Positions 1 to 13,400 are shown, counted from the stretch's first letter. The stretch is DNA of 64,000 nucleotides from Isoperla grammatica (GCA_945910005.1 OX246744.1:43252157-43316156); one strand, 5' to 3'. A program made the numbers and translations. Notes: generated by a model from the letters alone, not told the origin.

Positions 1-704
1 CCGAAATTATCCGATGCCAGAACCGAGGTCAAATATATCCCGCCCGACGGCAACGAAGTTCAAAGCGCTCCTTGCGGTGAGAATTCTAACTAGTTGTGAG
101 GTAAAACTTGCGCAGCTATTTTAACACGGCGATGATGTGGCAACTCCCAACTTGGGAGTTTGACGAGCCTCCGCTACGCGGAGATCAAGTAGACCTTGTC
201 ACTTCCTTCCTCTAGCGCTGAGAAGGCGGTGAGTCGAACGACCGAGGTTCCCGCTCAGTTTTAAACATTTGGAAGAGCGAGCTCTTGCGGTGAGAATTCG
301 AACTACATGTCGGACTTAGAAAATTTCGCTTAGACATGCGCAGACGATTTCCCATAAGAGTGAATTATCGTCCCTCAGTCAGTAATCTTTGGTTGTAGTC
401 AATGCTACCTGCAGCTATGAATACTCAACTTAACACGTCGCTAATGCAGCCTCATCGTTTAAAGAGATACATGTTACCGAAGCCAAGTTTTGGTCCAAAT
501 CTAACGTGTTTCCATCTCATCTAAGACGGCTTTTATTCATAGGTTGCACGTACGTCTCATCTTAGCGCGTGGCGGCCACATTTGTGATCAAACTTTGACG
601 ATGAAATGGAGAAACAATTGAAGGCTGTTGTGGTAGAACACATACGTTCCTAGATCTTTAAAATCCTGTATGTTTTTTAAACACTTTTTATATGTGTGGT
701 ACCT

Positions 705-735
<31 letters not shown>

Positions 736-2340
736 TTACTGTTTACTTTTGAAATTTTAAATTATGCTTATTTGTTAAATTTGAATAGTTTTTGCTAATG
801 ATTTAAGATTGGTCCTCATCAATTGTGTCGCAATCATGGCCGCTGTGACGTCACGTGGGAACTACTATTAAAACGCTCTGTTTGACGCGTTGAAAAGCCA
901 TAAATATAAATATTGTTACCAAGATACGTAACTCACTGCTATCTGGACGGTCCAAAACTGATTCTCTTTTGAGATTTCAACAATGCATTATTCTCGGAAC
1001 GTCGCCATATTGTATATTTACAAATTATTATATTCAATGCTGAAATGACTATTTTATGTCCAATGGGTATACAGATACTCGTGTACTTTCTTTTTATAGC
1101 CTAGCCGTCAATATCAATGAAATACGCCAGGCGATGTATAACACATTGAAAAACACACATGTTAAAATGTAAACAAACAGGCAATCATACAATATGGCGG
1201 GCATCGAGGAACGAGCATAGGTCCTCGGACCTCCATTCAGTTACATATCTTGGTAACAACATTTATATTTATGGATAAGCGAGCGCGTCCATATCTACGA
1301 ACTTTCTGGCAAAAAGTTTTCAATACTAATACGAACAACAATTAACAACAATTCAAGAATGCGCATTGCAAAAATTGTTCTTATTTCCATATATAGCTAT
1401 TATACTTTCCGACATTGTTGGATGCAGTGCAATGTGCGTTGCTAACAATTTTCGTGGTCATGTTTTCAACACGGTCCGCCACCGTTACTATCACTTATTG
1501 ACAGCAATAGAAATGTAATTTCTGCCTTTAATACGTATCGAATCGCGTATACATTAGTATATTCGTAACCGGACAAACATTTACTATAAGATAGCCACCT
1601 CACATTTGGCCGTTACTGCGTTTTAGAAAAATATTTTCGAGTAACTTTCGTGTAACTTTGCCAATAGTTATCAAATCGCCATTAGATTAACCTATTCGTG
1701 ACCGGAAAAATTTGTAGAAAAATTTGGCTATCTCACATTTTGCCACCATTTTGTTTCAGAAAAATATTTTGCAGTAACTATGGTGTAACTTTGTAACGTT
1801 TCGAACGATTTTGCCTCAAAACTATACACCTTCAATCCACATTGAGGCTTGTGGATAGTCCAAATTTCAAGTTGATCGGACTTTCCGTACGACCGCTATC
1901 GACAGACATAAAAAAAAAAAAAAAAAAAAAAAACACAACGAAGTGCCATAAGAGTCAAGTGGAGACGCTCGCTTCGCTCGCTTAATGAATATGTTTCTCG
2001 ACCGGAGCAAGGTCTACTTGATCTCCGCCTAGCGGAGGCTCGTCGATAACCCACGTTTGGTCGTCGCAGTCCTTTCCACAATGTTAAAAATCACATGTTA
2101 TTCAAATGGAAGAAAATGTGAAAGAAAACAAATGAAGTGATCTGTCAAATAGAATTACCTCCTAAAAAGGAAAAATCATCATATTTTTTAATCTTCAATC
2201 ATTATATTCTATCAACATTTCTCTTTTAGGTGTTTTAAGTATTGTGTTACATGATCTACAACGGATATTTAATTATTATAACAGTTTTTTTAGTGGGATC
2301 CAATATGTTGATTTTGGTTCCCTTTCGACGACCCAAGGTC
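1..2340. other. Non-coding region with dispersed repeats and a poly(A) run
   Basis: I see no credible exon. The segment at about 60-150 matches, in inverted orientation, 10255-10540, where the same repeat carries a 159-bp insertion. The short motif ending in the palindrome CCTCCGCTAGGCGG occurs near 165 and 2020 and seeds the minisatellite at 2.37 kb. A TTTA tract lies at 705-737. A run of about 23 A residues at 1911-1933 may mark the 3' end of an old plus-strand retroposon, but no coding remnant is recognisable before it. Confidence 0.6.
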
Positions 2341-2366
2341 TACTTGATCTCCGCCTAGCGGAGGCT

Positions 2367-2756
2367 GGGAGTTCGACGAGCCTCCGCTAGGCGGAGATCA
2401 AGTAGACCTTGGCGACGACCTAACTGGGGAGTTCGACGAGCCTCCGCTAGGCGGAGATCAAGTAGACCTTGGCGACGACCTAACTTGGGAGTTCGACGAG
2501 CCTCCGCTAGGCGGAGATCAAGTAGACCTTGGCGACGACCTAACTTGGGAGTTCGACGAGCCTCCGCTAGGCGGAGATCAAGTAGACCTTGGCGACGACC
2601 TAACTTGGGAGTTCGACGAGCCTCCGCTAGGCGGAGATCAAGTAGACCTTGGCGACGACCTAACTTGGGAGTTCGACGAGCCTCCGCTAGGCGGAGATCA
2701 AGTAGACCTTGGCGACGACCTAACTGGGGAGTTCGACAAGCCTCCACTAGGCGGTC
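2367..2756. repeat. 60-bp minisatellite, about 6.5 copies
   Basis: Near-identical 60-bp units are each built on the inverted motif CCTCCGCTAGGCGGAG followed by ATCAAGTAGACCTTGG. Because 60 is divisible by 3, frames stay open on both strands, giving spurious repetitive reading frames that I do not call as genes. The same motif is scattered singly elsewhere (about 165, 2020, 2340, 3465, 44160), so the array looks like local amplification of a dispersed repeat. Confidence 0.9.
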
Positions 2757-3391
2757 CAAGATCCACGCCGGTAAAGAGGACTTCTCAAAGGGAGGCTTAT
2801 TTGCCGCTCATTGTGCAAGGTTGTAAACGTCAAGCTTTTCACCAAGAAGGATGGACAGTTTAAAAAAAAGCCCCCTGAGGATTTTTATTCAAACAACAAA
2901 AAACAACTCGCTTGACAATAGCGAAGACGGGGGCTCAGGATTCAGTTCTTTTTCAAAGGGTCGGCCATAGTTATCTCTTGCTTCATAAAAATGGCCATCA
3001 CTTAATGAAACTGCTATTTAACTACTTTTCTTACAAACCCGTTATGAGAATGGCTCAGCCTGAATATTTATGGTCGACGGTCCATGTAGTTTGGAGCTGT
3101 CTTTACTATGTTTAAGTGGACCCAAGATTACTTTACACCTTCTTTCGTCACATCCGGGGCAGTCGTAGCCAACCAGCGAACCGTCCGAGACACATCCGGG
3201 CCAATACCGATCGCTGATTGGCTACGAACCAGTCGCCTGTGACGAAAGCATGTATAAGGTAGTCTTGGGACAACTATAGAAGGTAAGTGGTTTGCCAAAT
3301 TAAGGGGATGACTGCCAGCATTAGTCTCCAACAATAAGAAATAGTTCCTTTTAGTTCGCATTTTGCCGGCGTGTATTTTGAATTGGGGATG
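2757..3391 (+). mobile_element. Foldback/TIR element, family A, copy 1 (with nested insertion)
   Basis: The left end has the motif CACGCCGGTAAAGAGGAC; the right end has its inverted relative, TTTTGCCGGCGTG. The interior matches other copies at 21697-22077 (inverted) and 31940-33350. There is no transposase, so it is non-autonomous. Another foldback element is nested at about 3117-3277. Confidence 0.65.
3117..3277. mobile_element. Foldback element, family B, nested in family A
   Basis: The two halves are inverted copies around TTCGTCACATCCGG and CCTGTGACGAAAGCAT, with GTAGCCAACCAGCGA pairing with TCGCTGATTGGCTAC. Relatives are at 29330-29450, itself nested in another element, and a terminal fragment at 19495-19560. 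Confidence 0.6.
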
Positions 3392-3395
3392 AAAC

Positions 3396-3714
3396 AATGG
3401 GGCTTTGCACTGCGACTTTTTTCCACTAGCAGCGCCAGCACCGTCCCGGCCCTCAGACAAGGTCTACTTGATCTCCGCATAACTTAGCCATGAAAAAAGG
3501 GCTGATTTACCCATCCAGAAAGCTCTGGACTTGAGTTCGAACTGTGGTGGCGCTACTTCTATTCCAATCTCTTTGGCAAAATGCTGCCATCACAGCCTGC
3601 TGGATGGGTCAAGTAGACCTTGTCCGCGCTGATTTACCCATCCAGCAGGCCATGGATTTGGGCTTGGACGGTGGTGGCGCATTCTACGTCAAGCTTTGCG
3701 TGCAAAGCCCCATT
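3396..3714. mobile_element. TIR element, family C, copy 1
   Basis: Terminal inverted repeats start AATGGGGCTTTGCAC and end GTGCAAAGCCCCATT. A second copy of almost the same length and sequence lies at 44096-44413. There is no coding capacity; short open frames inside are shared by both copies but look like chance. Confidence 0.75.
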
Positions 3715-4150
3715 CAAATAATACCTCGAGCCGTTGTCAAGGTCTTCTTGATACAACAGAAACGTGTCAAATTTTCAGAAAATGAATCTTCAGAATTGAT
3801 CCAGGACCTTCAGAAACAGCTTATCACGGCCCTCTAATCAATAGGCCTATTGTGTGAAAATATAGTATATATTTTGGTTCAAAAATAAATTATTACGCGT
3901 AGTGTACGTAAATTTGATTTTAAATATGCTTCTAGCTAAGATAATTTTCAAAGAATTTTGGTGAAATGTGGTGCGTTACGTATGGCACGTTTTCCCCGTC
4001 ATAAATAAGTGTAAAACATTCGGCTCGTTTTTATAAATGAAAATGTATTCCAAAATCATTTTCACTATGTCACTGCTTACTCACGGTTTCACTGAAGTGC
4101 ATTCTTGTCAATGAAGATCTCGAGGGCCGTGGTTAGCTCTATCTAAAGGT
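3715..4150. other. Non-coding; nothing recognised
   Basis: AT-rich sequence without exon-like signals. Confidence 0.5.
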
Positions 4151-4856
4151 TCGCTTACAGCTACGCGTTCCAAGCGTTGAGAGCGAAGCGAGGGCGCGAG
4201 GTTCGCGTTGGCCTGTTTACTGCGACGCGAGGCGAGGGAAATAAATAGGCCTAATAGCAGTATGGCAAAACAGCATCATGAGTACGGAATTCATTGAATC
4301 TTCGCCGTAGGAATATAATTACATAGTTTCACCAAAGATTATAATTTATAATCTTTGGTTTCACCTAAATAAAACTTTTCTTGACCAATCAGAGTGTTAT
4401 GCCTATGTACGTCCACTGTATTTGAAATGACGTGCGTTTGATCTAACGAAAATCCAGAAATCTAGACTAGGAAATGAGGTAAGGAGTCTACAACAAATTT
4501 GTTACTTTTGGTTTTTAGATGATGTCGTTTCAAGCTTTCGATGTACCTCTGTCTCGTATTGCGGCGTTATTAAAAATAATAACATTGTTCAGGGAAGAAG
4601 TTATCTCTTTGGGGTACCAAACAACATCTGTCAAGTCCTCCTAGAACCCTAGGCCTAGTTCGGCACTGCCACTTGATACGTGTTCGGCAAATAATCGAGG
4701 TGGCCGTGGGGAGGCGCGACGCGAGAAAACATAAACTTGAACCATGTCTGGCGCGAAGGTTTTCTCCTCGCGAGCTCGCGTGAAACTCGGCCGCTGATTG
4801 GAGCTCGCGCCCTCGCTTCGCTCCCAACGCGTAGCTGTAAACCCACCATAAGGGTC
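4151..4856. mobile_element. Diverged longer relative of foldback family D
   Basis: The left end resembles TACAGCTACGCGTTCCAAGC and the right end is its inverted counterpart near 4800-4850, with the same CGCTGATTGGAGCTCGCG motif as the 159-bp family D copies at 10335 and 63731. About 400 bp of unrelated sequence lies between. A small hairpin (CAAAGATTATAA / TTATAATCTTTG) is at 4327-4363. Confidence 0.5.
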
Positions 4857-7800
4857 CTAGCAAATACCGTAGCAATAATAATACCAAATACCTTACTAAC
4901 TAGCTGCGCTAGAATACTGGACACTGCCGTGAAATAGTGGCGAAAAGCCGACACTAGCGCCACTACCGGAGCGGTTCGATCGAAATTGATTGCTTAGGTT
5001 CAAAGCAGTAGTAAATTAAAGTGCTGGCCCCCCGCACGTGACTTTTTCGACAATGTGTCGCTACAGTTTTCGGCGCCAGGCCTTTGGCTACACGTGGGTA
5101 TATTTTTTGAGTTTATAAGTCCCACCCTTCACCCCCTCCCGACGTGTTTTATGTTGAATTGCGTGCGATTTCGACGCTTCGGTTTTGCGGGAAAAATTGT
5201 AAAAAATTTTAATGTTTTTTTTTAATTTTTCGAATACTGTTGATCGCAAGTCAATTGAATGGCGCATCTTTTTTTATGTTTTTTACAATTTGTATGGTCC
5301 CGTTTGAAAGTTACGGGCACCCAAAGGCGAAAGATTTTTGAAATTTGGATTTGACGATTTTGGTACGTTTTTAACGCGTCACATTCGAACGGCCCGGCCT
5401 GTCGAACCAAACAAGATGTACCATTCGTTTTTGTATTGTTACCGTCGGTTACTATCTGGGTAACTAGGATTTGGAAATTTTTCGAATCGTCCCGGAACGT
5501 TTGGCACACGGATCGTGTACATTTGGTCGCGTGCGTTTTTTAAAAGGAGCGGGGAAACTTTTCTCCCACATTTTTGATTTTTGAACTTTCTCAACTTTTT
5601 CATTTTTAAGGACAAAGTTTAATCTGGATTATGGTTGGTCAATTTTTTTAATTTCGTCCCAGATGCTTAGTTATGGGCACTTTTCCATTTTCTCTACACG
5701 GTTTCAGTTTTGATTTTTTTGCGTCAAGTTGGTACTTTCGAAATGGGTTTTTTTTCTTTGTCCCGATACTGAACACTCTATCGTACAGGATGATGAAAAA
5801 GCATTTTTAAATAGTCACCCTTACACTGAATGACAGACGTTCGCGCAACGCATTTTTCACGGCGTTAAGAAAACACTCATACAAAAGTTTTCTTTTTGTA
5901 TATTAAAAGTGTTATTATTACGTCATATTTAATAAATGGATATTTGTCTATTTGAAAACTTTACTTTAAAAAATTAGACTTTACGGGTGTCCGAGTTATG
6001 GTGCTTTAACAGATTTCATCCGTCTCGTATTTTTGCCGGTATTTGTCTATGAGAATTTTTCAATGTCTTAAAAAAGCATGTTGGAGTTTTTTTAAATTTT
6101 TTTCGACCACTTTTATGAACTTTCAAGGCTATTGACAACATATTGAATGTACTTGGACGTACCCGGCACGTACCGTCTCTGACATGATTGATCGACTCTG
6201 GATATTTGTGTAACTTTGTTTATTGATTTTCAGTTTTGAACGTCCCCCAAATGTCCCGTTTTGAACTCGGACCACCCGTTTTGGTATCATATGAAAGTGC
6301 GTTCTAATACCTTTCAGAAAATGTGCAGTTTGTTGACGTCACACGTACCGGGACGTACCGGGAAGCTTTTGAACGTGCAAAATTCAACTTTTTTGTTTTT
6401 GACCGCCCAAAGTACGAATTTGTTATGAATTTTTTCGGAATTTTTCGTCGGAATTACTTTCTTTATCTATTCTTTATTAAATATGTTTAGTTTTTCATTT
6501 ATCGAAAAAGCTCAAAACACGACGACGGGGGGGTGCCGTGAACATCGATGTAATATGAAGAAAATCAATTTCGACACTCACTTTTGTCATTGATGGCTTA
6601 TTGTGGGCGACAAGTTTGACTTACAGACTTTGTGTTAACTTTTTTAGAAAGCGTGATTCAATATTAAATATTCGAGCTCTTTAATTCACCGAAAAAGCTC
6701 AACCCGGACTTTTTATAGGCGCCCGTGTTACACGATGCTTAACGAATAAATTGTCCAATATTGTAGCATAGTATATAGAGTTCAAGTATCCAGTGCCATA
6801 TAGGTCCGCGATTCGAATCCCACAATTTTCAAGTTTCTCTCTTTACTTAAGTATCCACGACAGTTTTACATGGTATATGTACTTTTTGTACTTTATTTTT
6901 TTGTACTTTAATTTTTTATTTCTTTTTTCAAAATCACACAATTTTCAAGTTTCTTTCTATCTACGACAGTTTTACATGAAATGTACGCAGACATACTCGA
7001 AAATTTTTCATCCACTTTAACATTAATTCCAACATGACAATTTTTATTTTCGTAATTAATTTTTTTTCTCTTTTCCACAATTTTCAAGTTTTCCAAAAAG
7101 TGACTGATATAATAAGTTAATATGGTGGTAACCTATATTTGGCTCTGGGTAGAATAGGCCCAGAGTGATTCTGCTAGTCGTAAGAGCAGTCCCTGGGCAG
7201 GCACGCGGGTTGAGATTTTGTACAGAATATTAGAAAGGTGCAATTATGAGTGAAGCTGATGCTATTGAGAGGCATGTGGACTTCGTAATAATAAAGGGTT
7301 AATTCAAGTAGATACATTTTAAAGCCTGTATTGACAAATCATCACAACCTCCCCCCCCCACCCCCCTCCTTTCACCGATAGCTTGTCCACATACCAGCAA
7401 TAAATAATGAGTCGATGATCATTCCGCCTACAGAACGTATAAATTATGCTTTCATGCAATACACATAGTTTGATGTGGTTTCTAGTTAACCTATATATAT
7501 CTTGGTCTTCTTAAGTAGTGGATCAATGAGAATGTTTGTTGGAATGTTCCAAATTAAAACGTAAATGCCGAGCTCGCGGACGCAAAGGTCAAACCATATG
7601 CTACTTCGCTGACTCTTATGGGAAGCGCCATAGTAAATTCATATTTGCCGCGCAGCCATCGAACCGCTCCGACAGAATGCGCTACTTTCGCCGTTCGCCG
7701 CCTTCTTACATGCTAAACACCGTGATTGTCCTGTATTCTAGCGCAGCTGGTTACTAAGGTATTTGATAATACCATGAAGGAAGGAATATAGTACTACTAT

Positions 7801-8400
7801 ATTCCTTCCTTCATGGATAATACGATCGACTCCCAGGAAATCATGGCGACAGCTTCGACACTAGCGCTGAGGCGGCGCGGAGTAGCTACCAACAACGCTC
7901 ATCGCGGGAGCTAAGCATGCAATTTGTATGCCGAGTAAGCTCGATTTGACCCACGATTACGGGTAAAATAAGATGAAGACACATGTTATATTAATAATAG
8001 TAGCTTTGACAAAGCTGTAGTATTGTAAAACCACCAAACACGTATTTTAAATAGTATAACGGATAGTTTTAAGTACGAGTTAATTCACTTTAAACAAATA
8101 CGATTTTGGTGGGAATTTGAATTGTGCGAGTGTCAACTAGGTACCAGTGATTAGTTGACACTACTTTTGGACACTTATCGTATCGTACACATCCCGTATG
8201 TGATCGTACTTTTGACGACGAATTATACCCGTAGGCCTGGCCTGTATGATTATGAGTTACTAACTTTCCCACGTGGATGTATAAATAAATGGGTTAATTT
8301 AATTACAACTAGCAAACCCGGCATGCGTTGCAATGCCACTGAAAGAAATAAAGTGTTTATGTTTTAATTCTATTTATTGAAGTGTTTTTGAGACACTATA
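4857..8400. other. Non-coding region; inverted repeat pair and a perfect hairpin
   Basis: No coding sequence is supported. The segment at about 4857-4985 recurs inverted at about 7655-7775. A perfect hairpin lies at about 7776-7816 (arms CCATGAAGGAAGGAATATAGTA). The 5.0-7.1 kb stretch is T-rich with no recognised family. A CATT-rich, low-complexity block at 6780-7090 produces only spurious frames. Confidence 0.5.
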
Positions 8401-9045
8401 TATTTTCCCGTCTGTTGATACACAAAGGGGGGTGAGGGGGGTTGTAATCATTCAGAAACCTTCGCGGGCGTGCGCACAATAACTCACCAAAGTTTTATTG
8501 CAATCGGATGAATAATAATAGAACATATTATTGCATGTTGGTGGCTAAGTGGGGGTGGGGGGGGGGGGGGGTGAGGGGGGTTGTAATCATTCAGAAACCT
8601 TAGTGGGCGTGCATACACTAACTCACCAAAATTGTTTCGCAGTCGGATGAATGGTTTAGGAAAGCATTATTGCATATTGGTGTCTCAGTGAGGGTGGGGG
8701 GTGAGGGGGGCTTGGAGGGGGTTGTAATCATTCAGAAACCTTAGCGGGCGCGCATACACTAACTCCCCGAAATTGTATCGCAATCGGCTGAATGGTTTAG
8801 AAAAGCATTATTGCATGTTGGTGTCTTAGTGGTGGTAGGTTTTTTTTTTTTTTTTTTTTTTTTTTTCATTACATCCAACATCTAACTTGACGCCACCGAA
8901 GCCGTAGCTTATATGCGTCGCATCTTCTTTTCCTTTTGTTCTGGCTTCTTTTCCTTTTAGTCTGTTGGGGGGGGGGGGTTATCATTCAGAAACCTTAGCG
9001 GGCGTGCATACACTAACTCACCAAAATTTTATCGAAATTCCACTA
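8401..9045. repeat. Diverged tandem repeat, about 4 copies of 120-170 bp
   Basis: Units share TTGTAATCATTCAGAAACCT, a GCGGGCGTGCATACACTAAC-like core and a G-rich tract of variable length. A run of about 27 T residues interrupts the third unit near 8840. No coding capacity. Confidence 0.75.
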
Positions 9046-10331
9046 GTAATAAGCCTATGGTAGGCCTAGGCCTACAAGGAGACAATTTTGCCCTGCCTTC
9101 CTTGATCTGATATTTTCCTTTGCTAGCAATGTATTCATCGTTTTATTAAAACCATAATGTACGCCTATTACCAAATCATCTCCTCATTGCAGTACATGCA
9201 AATAAACATTTGTTGTCGAAGTAGAACCTCTGCTCTGCTTCGTTTATTTCCATGCTCCTCATCCCCAACAGCTGATTCTACGCACGTTCTTCTTCATGTT
9301 GTTTTGAAGTTTGTGGCCGCTGGTCGGCCTATAATTTGGCCAACTTATATTTATTTGTTAGACAAGAGCACTGCCAAACTCTGCTATTCACAGAGACTCA
9401 AGAAAACTTATGATCATGCTGTGAATAGGTACCTAGTTGTATGGAACGTCGTACTTCCATAACAAAGTTACATATCATATTGTACGAGATTGTAGAACAT
9501 GATATGCTTTACTGAAACAAAAAGGAGCATCATGAACGGAATTTTACAAATAGTAAGTTATGGTAAAATCAGTGTTAGTATGTAAGTATTTGATGAAACT
9601 TTATCTGAAAATGCTAGCTCTCTGGGCAGCAGATTTGAATTCGCGGGCTTAGGGTTACTCCGCGCCGCCAGGAGCGCTGCAAACTGTGTCGCCGCCGCCT
9701 TCCATGTTAAATGGTACCAGTCGATCGTATTAATAGCGAAGCTATTCCTATTAAGGTATTTGGTCCTAGAGCAACTTTCAATGCAAGGTCCACTAGATCG
9801 CTTGTAGCACGCGCGCAGCGCGCGCGAAGTAAGGTCATCTAACCTATTTCCATAATGCTAAAAATCCCATGTTATTCAAATGGGAGAATCATTCAGAAAA
9901 AGATCTGTCAAAACAAATTATGGGACAAAAAGACAAAATAACAATCGGTAATGAGATTTGGTCTTCACATTCTATATATATATATTTTTTAATACTTTAC
10001 GCGTAAGTTCACATTATTGGTGAGGATTATTCAAATAATAATGCGATTTTTGTAGTTGGATCCAAAATGGCGATTTTGGATCTCATTCAATGACCTTACT
10101 TGCTTCGCAATTACTCCGCTAGGAGTAAATCCAGTAGACCTTGCTTTCAATGCACACGGCACCAATGTGCAATGTCACGGCCTTCCTTATGCTAATCAAC
10201 ACAAGCTTCAACACCAAAGGACAGCAATGAAACAAATGAATGGGCATCTCAGGCGCGACCAAAGATTACTGAGTGGAGAAGATGTTTCATCGCCGTGTTA
10301 AAATATCTGCGCGAGTTTTTTCGAAAATTTC
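9046..10331. other. Non-coding; old repeat fragments
   Basis: The segment at about 9600-9770 shares inverted similarity with 7780-7930. A fragment at 10160-10230 resembles the end of foldback family E (CACCAAAGGACAGCAATGAA). There is an (AT)n tract near 9970. No exon is supported. Confidence 0.5.
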
Positions 10332-10334
10332 TAA

Positions 10335-10493
10335 TGGTACGTTTACAGCTACGCGTTGCGAGCGAAGCGAAGGTGCGAGCTCCAATCAGTGGCCAAGTTT
10401 GCGTGAAACTATGAACTTCTTTGTGTGAAACTCGGCCGCTGATTGGAGCTCGCACCTTTGCTTCGCTCGCAACGCGTAGCTGTAAACGTACCA
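10335..10493. mobile_element. Foldback MITE, family D, TAA target duplication
   Basis: It starts TGGTACGTTTACAGCTACGC and ends in the exact inverted sequence, flanked on both sides by TAA (10332-10334 and 10494-10496). Its two arms meet in the centre, so it can fold along almost its whole length. The flanking sequence recurs without the insertion at 60-150, which serves as an empty-site paralogue. A sister copy is at 63731-63889. Confidence 0.85.
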
Positions 10494-10809
10494 TAAGTCT
10501 CACCACTAGTTCGAATTCTGACCGCAAGGAGCGCTAGCAGTACTGAAAGGTCCAATTCGATCTTTGCACCTCGTTTTCTCAATTCAAACATTCAAGTCGT
10601 TTATATTCAATACATTTAAATATAAATCATCCATTGTAGTAATGTTTTACAAGGTTTTTGACAGAGAATAGCTTTGTTATGGATACAAAACAAACATATT
10701 GTCGTTTGACCGTTAGACAGTTGACTAACGACAATATTGAACATAGAATGAATTACAAAGTTGGGCCAAAGTTGGACCATTTAGGACAGGTGCTGCAACC
10801 TACTTCAGC

Positions 10810-11094
10810 TTTGACCTGAGACGCCCATTGAATCGATGGACAAACAACAAGCTGTCAAAAAATAATTTCTTCTGATTTTGGAAAACCAAACAAAAACAAA
10901 CAAATACACCTACAATACTTCCACTTAGTCGTTGTCCATCATTTAAAGTTTTAAATGGAAAGCAGTTACTATTGTTAGACTTGTTTTTATTTCTATGGTT
11001 GCAATTTAATTATTTTTACAGCTGATTGTTTGTCCATCAATCAATTCATTTGTTCCCTTGTTGTTTTTTGGTGTTGCTAGTGCCCTATAGGACC
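10810..11094. mobile_element. Foldback element, family E, copy with truncated left end
   Basis: The left half contains TGAATCGATGGACAAACAAC and the right half the inverted GTTTGTCCATCAATCAATTC, then TTTGGTGTTGCTAGTGCCCT. A full copy lies at 43404-43704 and a second partial copy at 37308-37590. Confidence 0.7.
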
Positions 11095-11400
11095 ATGGAT
11101 GGATTTATAATAGTACCTACGAAGATACAACTCCATGAAAGGACTTGGTTGGCAGGAGCTTCTAGTTTGACATTCGTCTTTTATTTATCTTATATCGACA
11201 TTTGTTTCATTGACCAAGGTTGACTTCCAATAACTATCGATATATATCGATATTTGATATGAGGTGGCAAAATCGAATAAAAATCAAATATCAAATTAAT
11301 GTCAAAATAAAATAAAAAAATAGATTATTTGATTTGATTGAGACAGTAGCTTTTACAAGTCACATGTAAAGGAAATGTTTTATCAATAAAAAACAATTAA
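11095..11400. other. Non-coding; ends in an A-rich tail like a LINE 3' end
   Basis: AT-rich sequence. The last 35 bases (TTTATCAATAAAAAACAATT and a short A run) closely resemble the 3' end of the non-LTR element at 14490-14527, and both are followed directly by (CTA)n. Confidence 0.45.
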
Positions 11401-11765
<365 letters not shown>

Positions 11766-12061
11766 CAGACCAGACCAGTTTAGACCAGTTTATAAAAATG
11801 AAAATCATAAAAGTTTTGCGAATTACAGACCTTTATCAATATTACCTGCAATAGAGAAAATTATGGAACGCTATGTCGCTGATGCATTAATTGATTATTT
11901 GGATAAATTTAAAATTATTGATAAAAGACAGTATGGTTATCAGAAAGGGAAAAGCAATGGTGCCTTATTGAATGATTTTTCGGATTTTGTTAAAGGGGCG
12001 TTAGATAGGAACTTGAATGTAATGGTAGCATTTATTGATTTCATTAAGGTTGGAATTCATA

Positions 12062-12180
12062 GTCGGCCCCTTCACCTAGGGGCACCCATTGTTGCTATGG
12101 ATTTGTTTTGTTTATGGGAAATAACATGGAAACAACTGTTACCTTGGTAACAATGGGCGCCCCTAGGTGTAGGGGCCGAC
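12062..12180. mobile_element. 119-bp MITE, family F, TA target duplication
   Basis: It begins GTCGGCCCCTTCACCTAGGG and ends in the inverted GGTGTAGGGGCCGAC, flanked by TA on each side, as for Tc1/mariner-type elements. It interrupts the RT frame of the LINE remnant. Another 119-bp copy is at 40645-40763 and a shorter one at 34252-34342. Confidence 0.85.
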
Positions 12181-12544
12181 TATTACAGGCTTTGCAAAAT
12201 AGGTATATGTGGACCAATGTTAGCATGGTTTCAAAATTATTTATCAGGCAGATACATGGCTGTAAAAATAAATGATTTCATTTGTAGAAAAGTACTGGTT
12301 TCTTCGGGGGTACCACAAGGATCCATTTTAGGTCCTCTTCTGTATTTGATTTATGTTAACGACATGTTACGACGGGTTAAAAAATGTTCAATCTATTAAC
12401 ATGCAGATGGCACAGCTTTGACAGTGGCTCATGCGCAACTCAGTGTTGCAAGGCGGATATTGCAGTCTGATTTTAATAACTTATTACGATGGGCACATGA
12501 TTATGGTTTAGTTATCAATTACAAAAAAACAAAAGTTATGTTTA

Positions 12545-13400
12545 TACACTAAAAATCATGAAAATGTCGACATAGTATATTGTGAAAAAAAGGGGTTGAC
12601 TGAGCCCCAAGGCAGATGTTGTTGCCTTGATTGGCTTGGGGAGCGTAGCTGATGTTTAGCTAAGAGGCCCAGTTTTCCCCCAATCTTGACCACGATCGAT
12701 ATGTTTGTAGGGACATGGATCGATGCAGGGTAAACACCATTTAATAAACAGATTTCAATAACGAAGGTTACGCATATATTTCCTTAAATTTCTACCCTAT
12801 TAGGTCATTCCGTAAACTGTTGCATCATGAGTATGCGTGCGTGGGTACGACTGAATTTAACATAAGCAATCTACTAGATCCACACCCTACCCTTTTATGA
12901 CGGCCTGGTACAGCAACCTGGCCAATCCACTGGTCCTGGCCCGCCCCTCGTTCGGATCCCGGTACTGATCTTGTTGTCTTCCTTCTACTTCACTCTTCCG
13001 CTCTTGTCTACTTAATCCTCGTTTCAAGCGTGGTCACTCACTCCACGAACCCCGGTTGATGTTTTTACCTCCAAGTCAAGACGTGAACTCCCGAGCCGGT
13101 CAATCCTTCTGTCTCCCCTCGCCACTCCTGACGTCATTCCTCTTAAACCCCACCAAGACATAGATTTCGTTGGAAAAGCCTATTCTTCTTTCTTCAAACC
13201 GTTTTCCCGCTCGAATCAGCCAATTAGCTCTCAGGACTCCCTCCCCCTCTTTCTCTGTGTTAATAAAGTGGGAGCCTGCCACCGTTGTACATTTTAATAA
13301 AACAAAGTCCAGCTGACTAAGGTTTTCCTACTTCTCGGCGTTCGTTGCCCGCTCCCGACAAAGTGTTGAAATCCTGACACATGCACATTCCACGGGTACA
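12545..13400. mobile_element. Unidentified insertion of about 850 bp splitting the LINE remnant
   Basis: RT homology stops near 12545 and resumes near 13500. The inserted stretch opens after GAAAAAAAGGGG and ends near CCCGACA. Near 13275 it contains TTTTAATAAAACAAAG, resembling an LTR polyadenylation region, so a solo LTR is possible. TGTTGAAATCCTGACA and the inverted TGTTAGGATTTCAACA flank its right edge. No coding sequence is seen. Confidence 0.4.

Noticed and set aside
5222..5509. 95-codon minus-strand frame
   Set aside because: No similarity to a known family, no exon borders, and codon use like the surrounding AT-rich sequence.
8309..8345. Terminal motif AACCCGGCATGCGTTGCAAT of a possible DNA transposon or Helitron
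   Set aside because: Similar motifs recur in insect repeats as I remember them, but I could not find a matching second end or target site.
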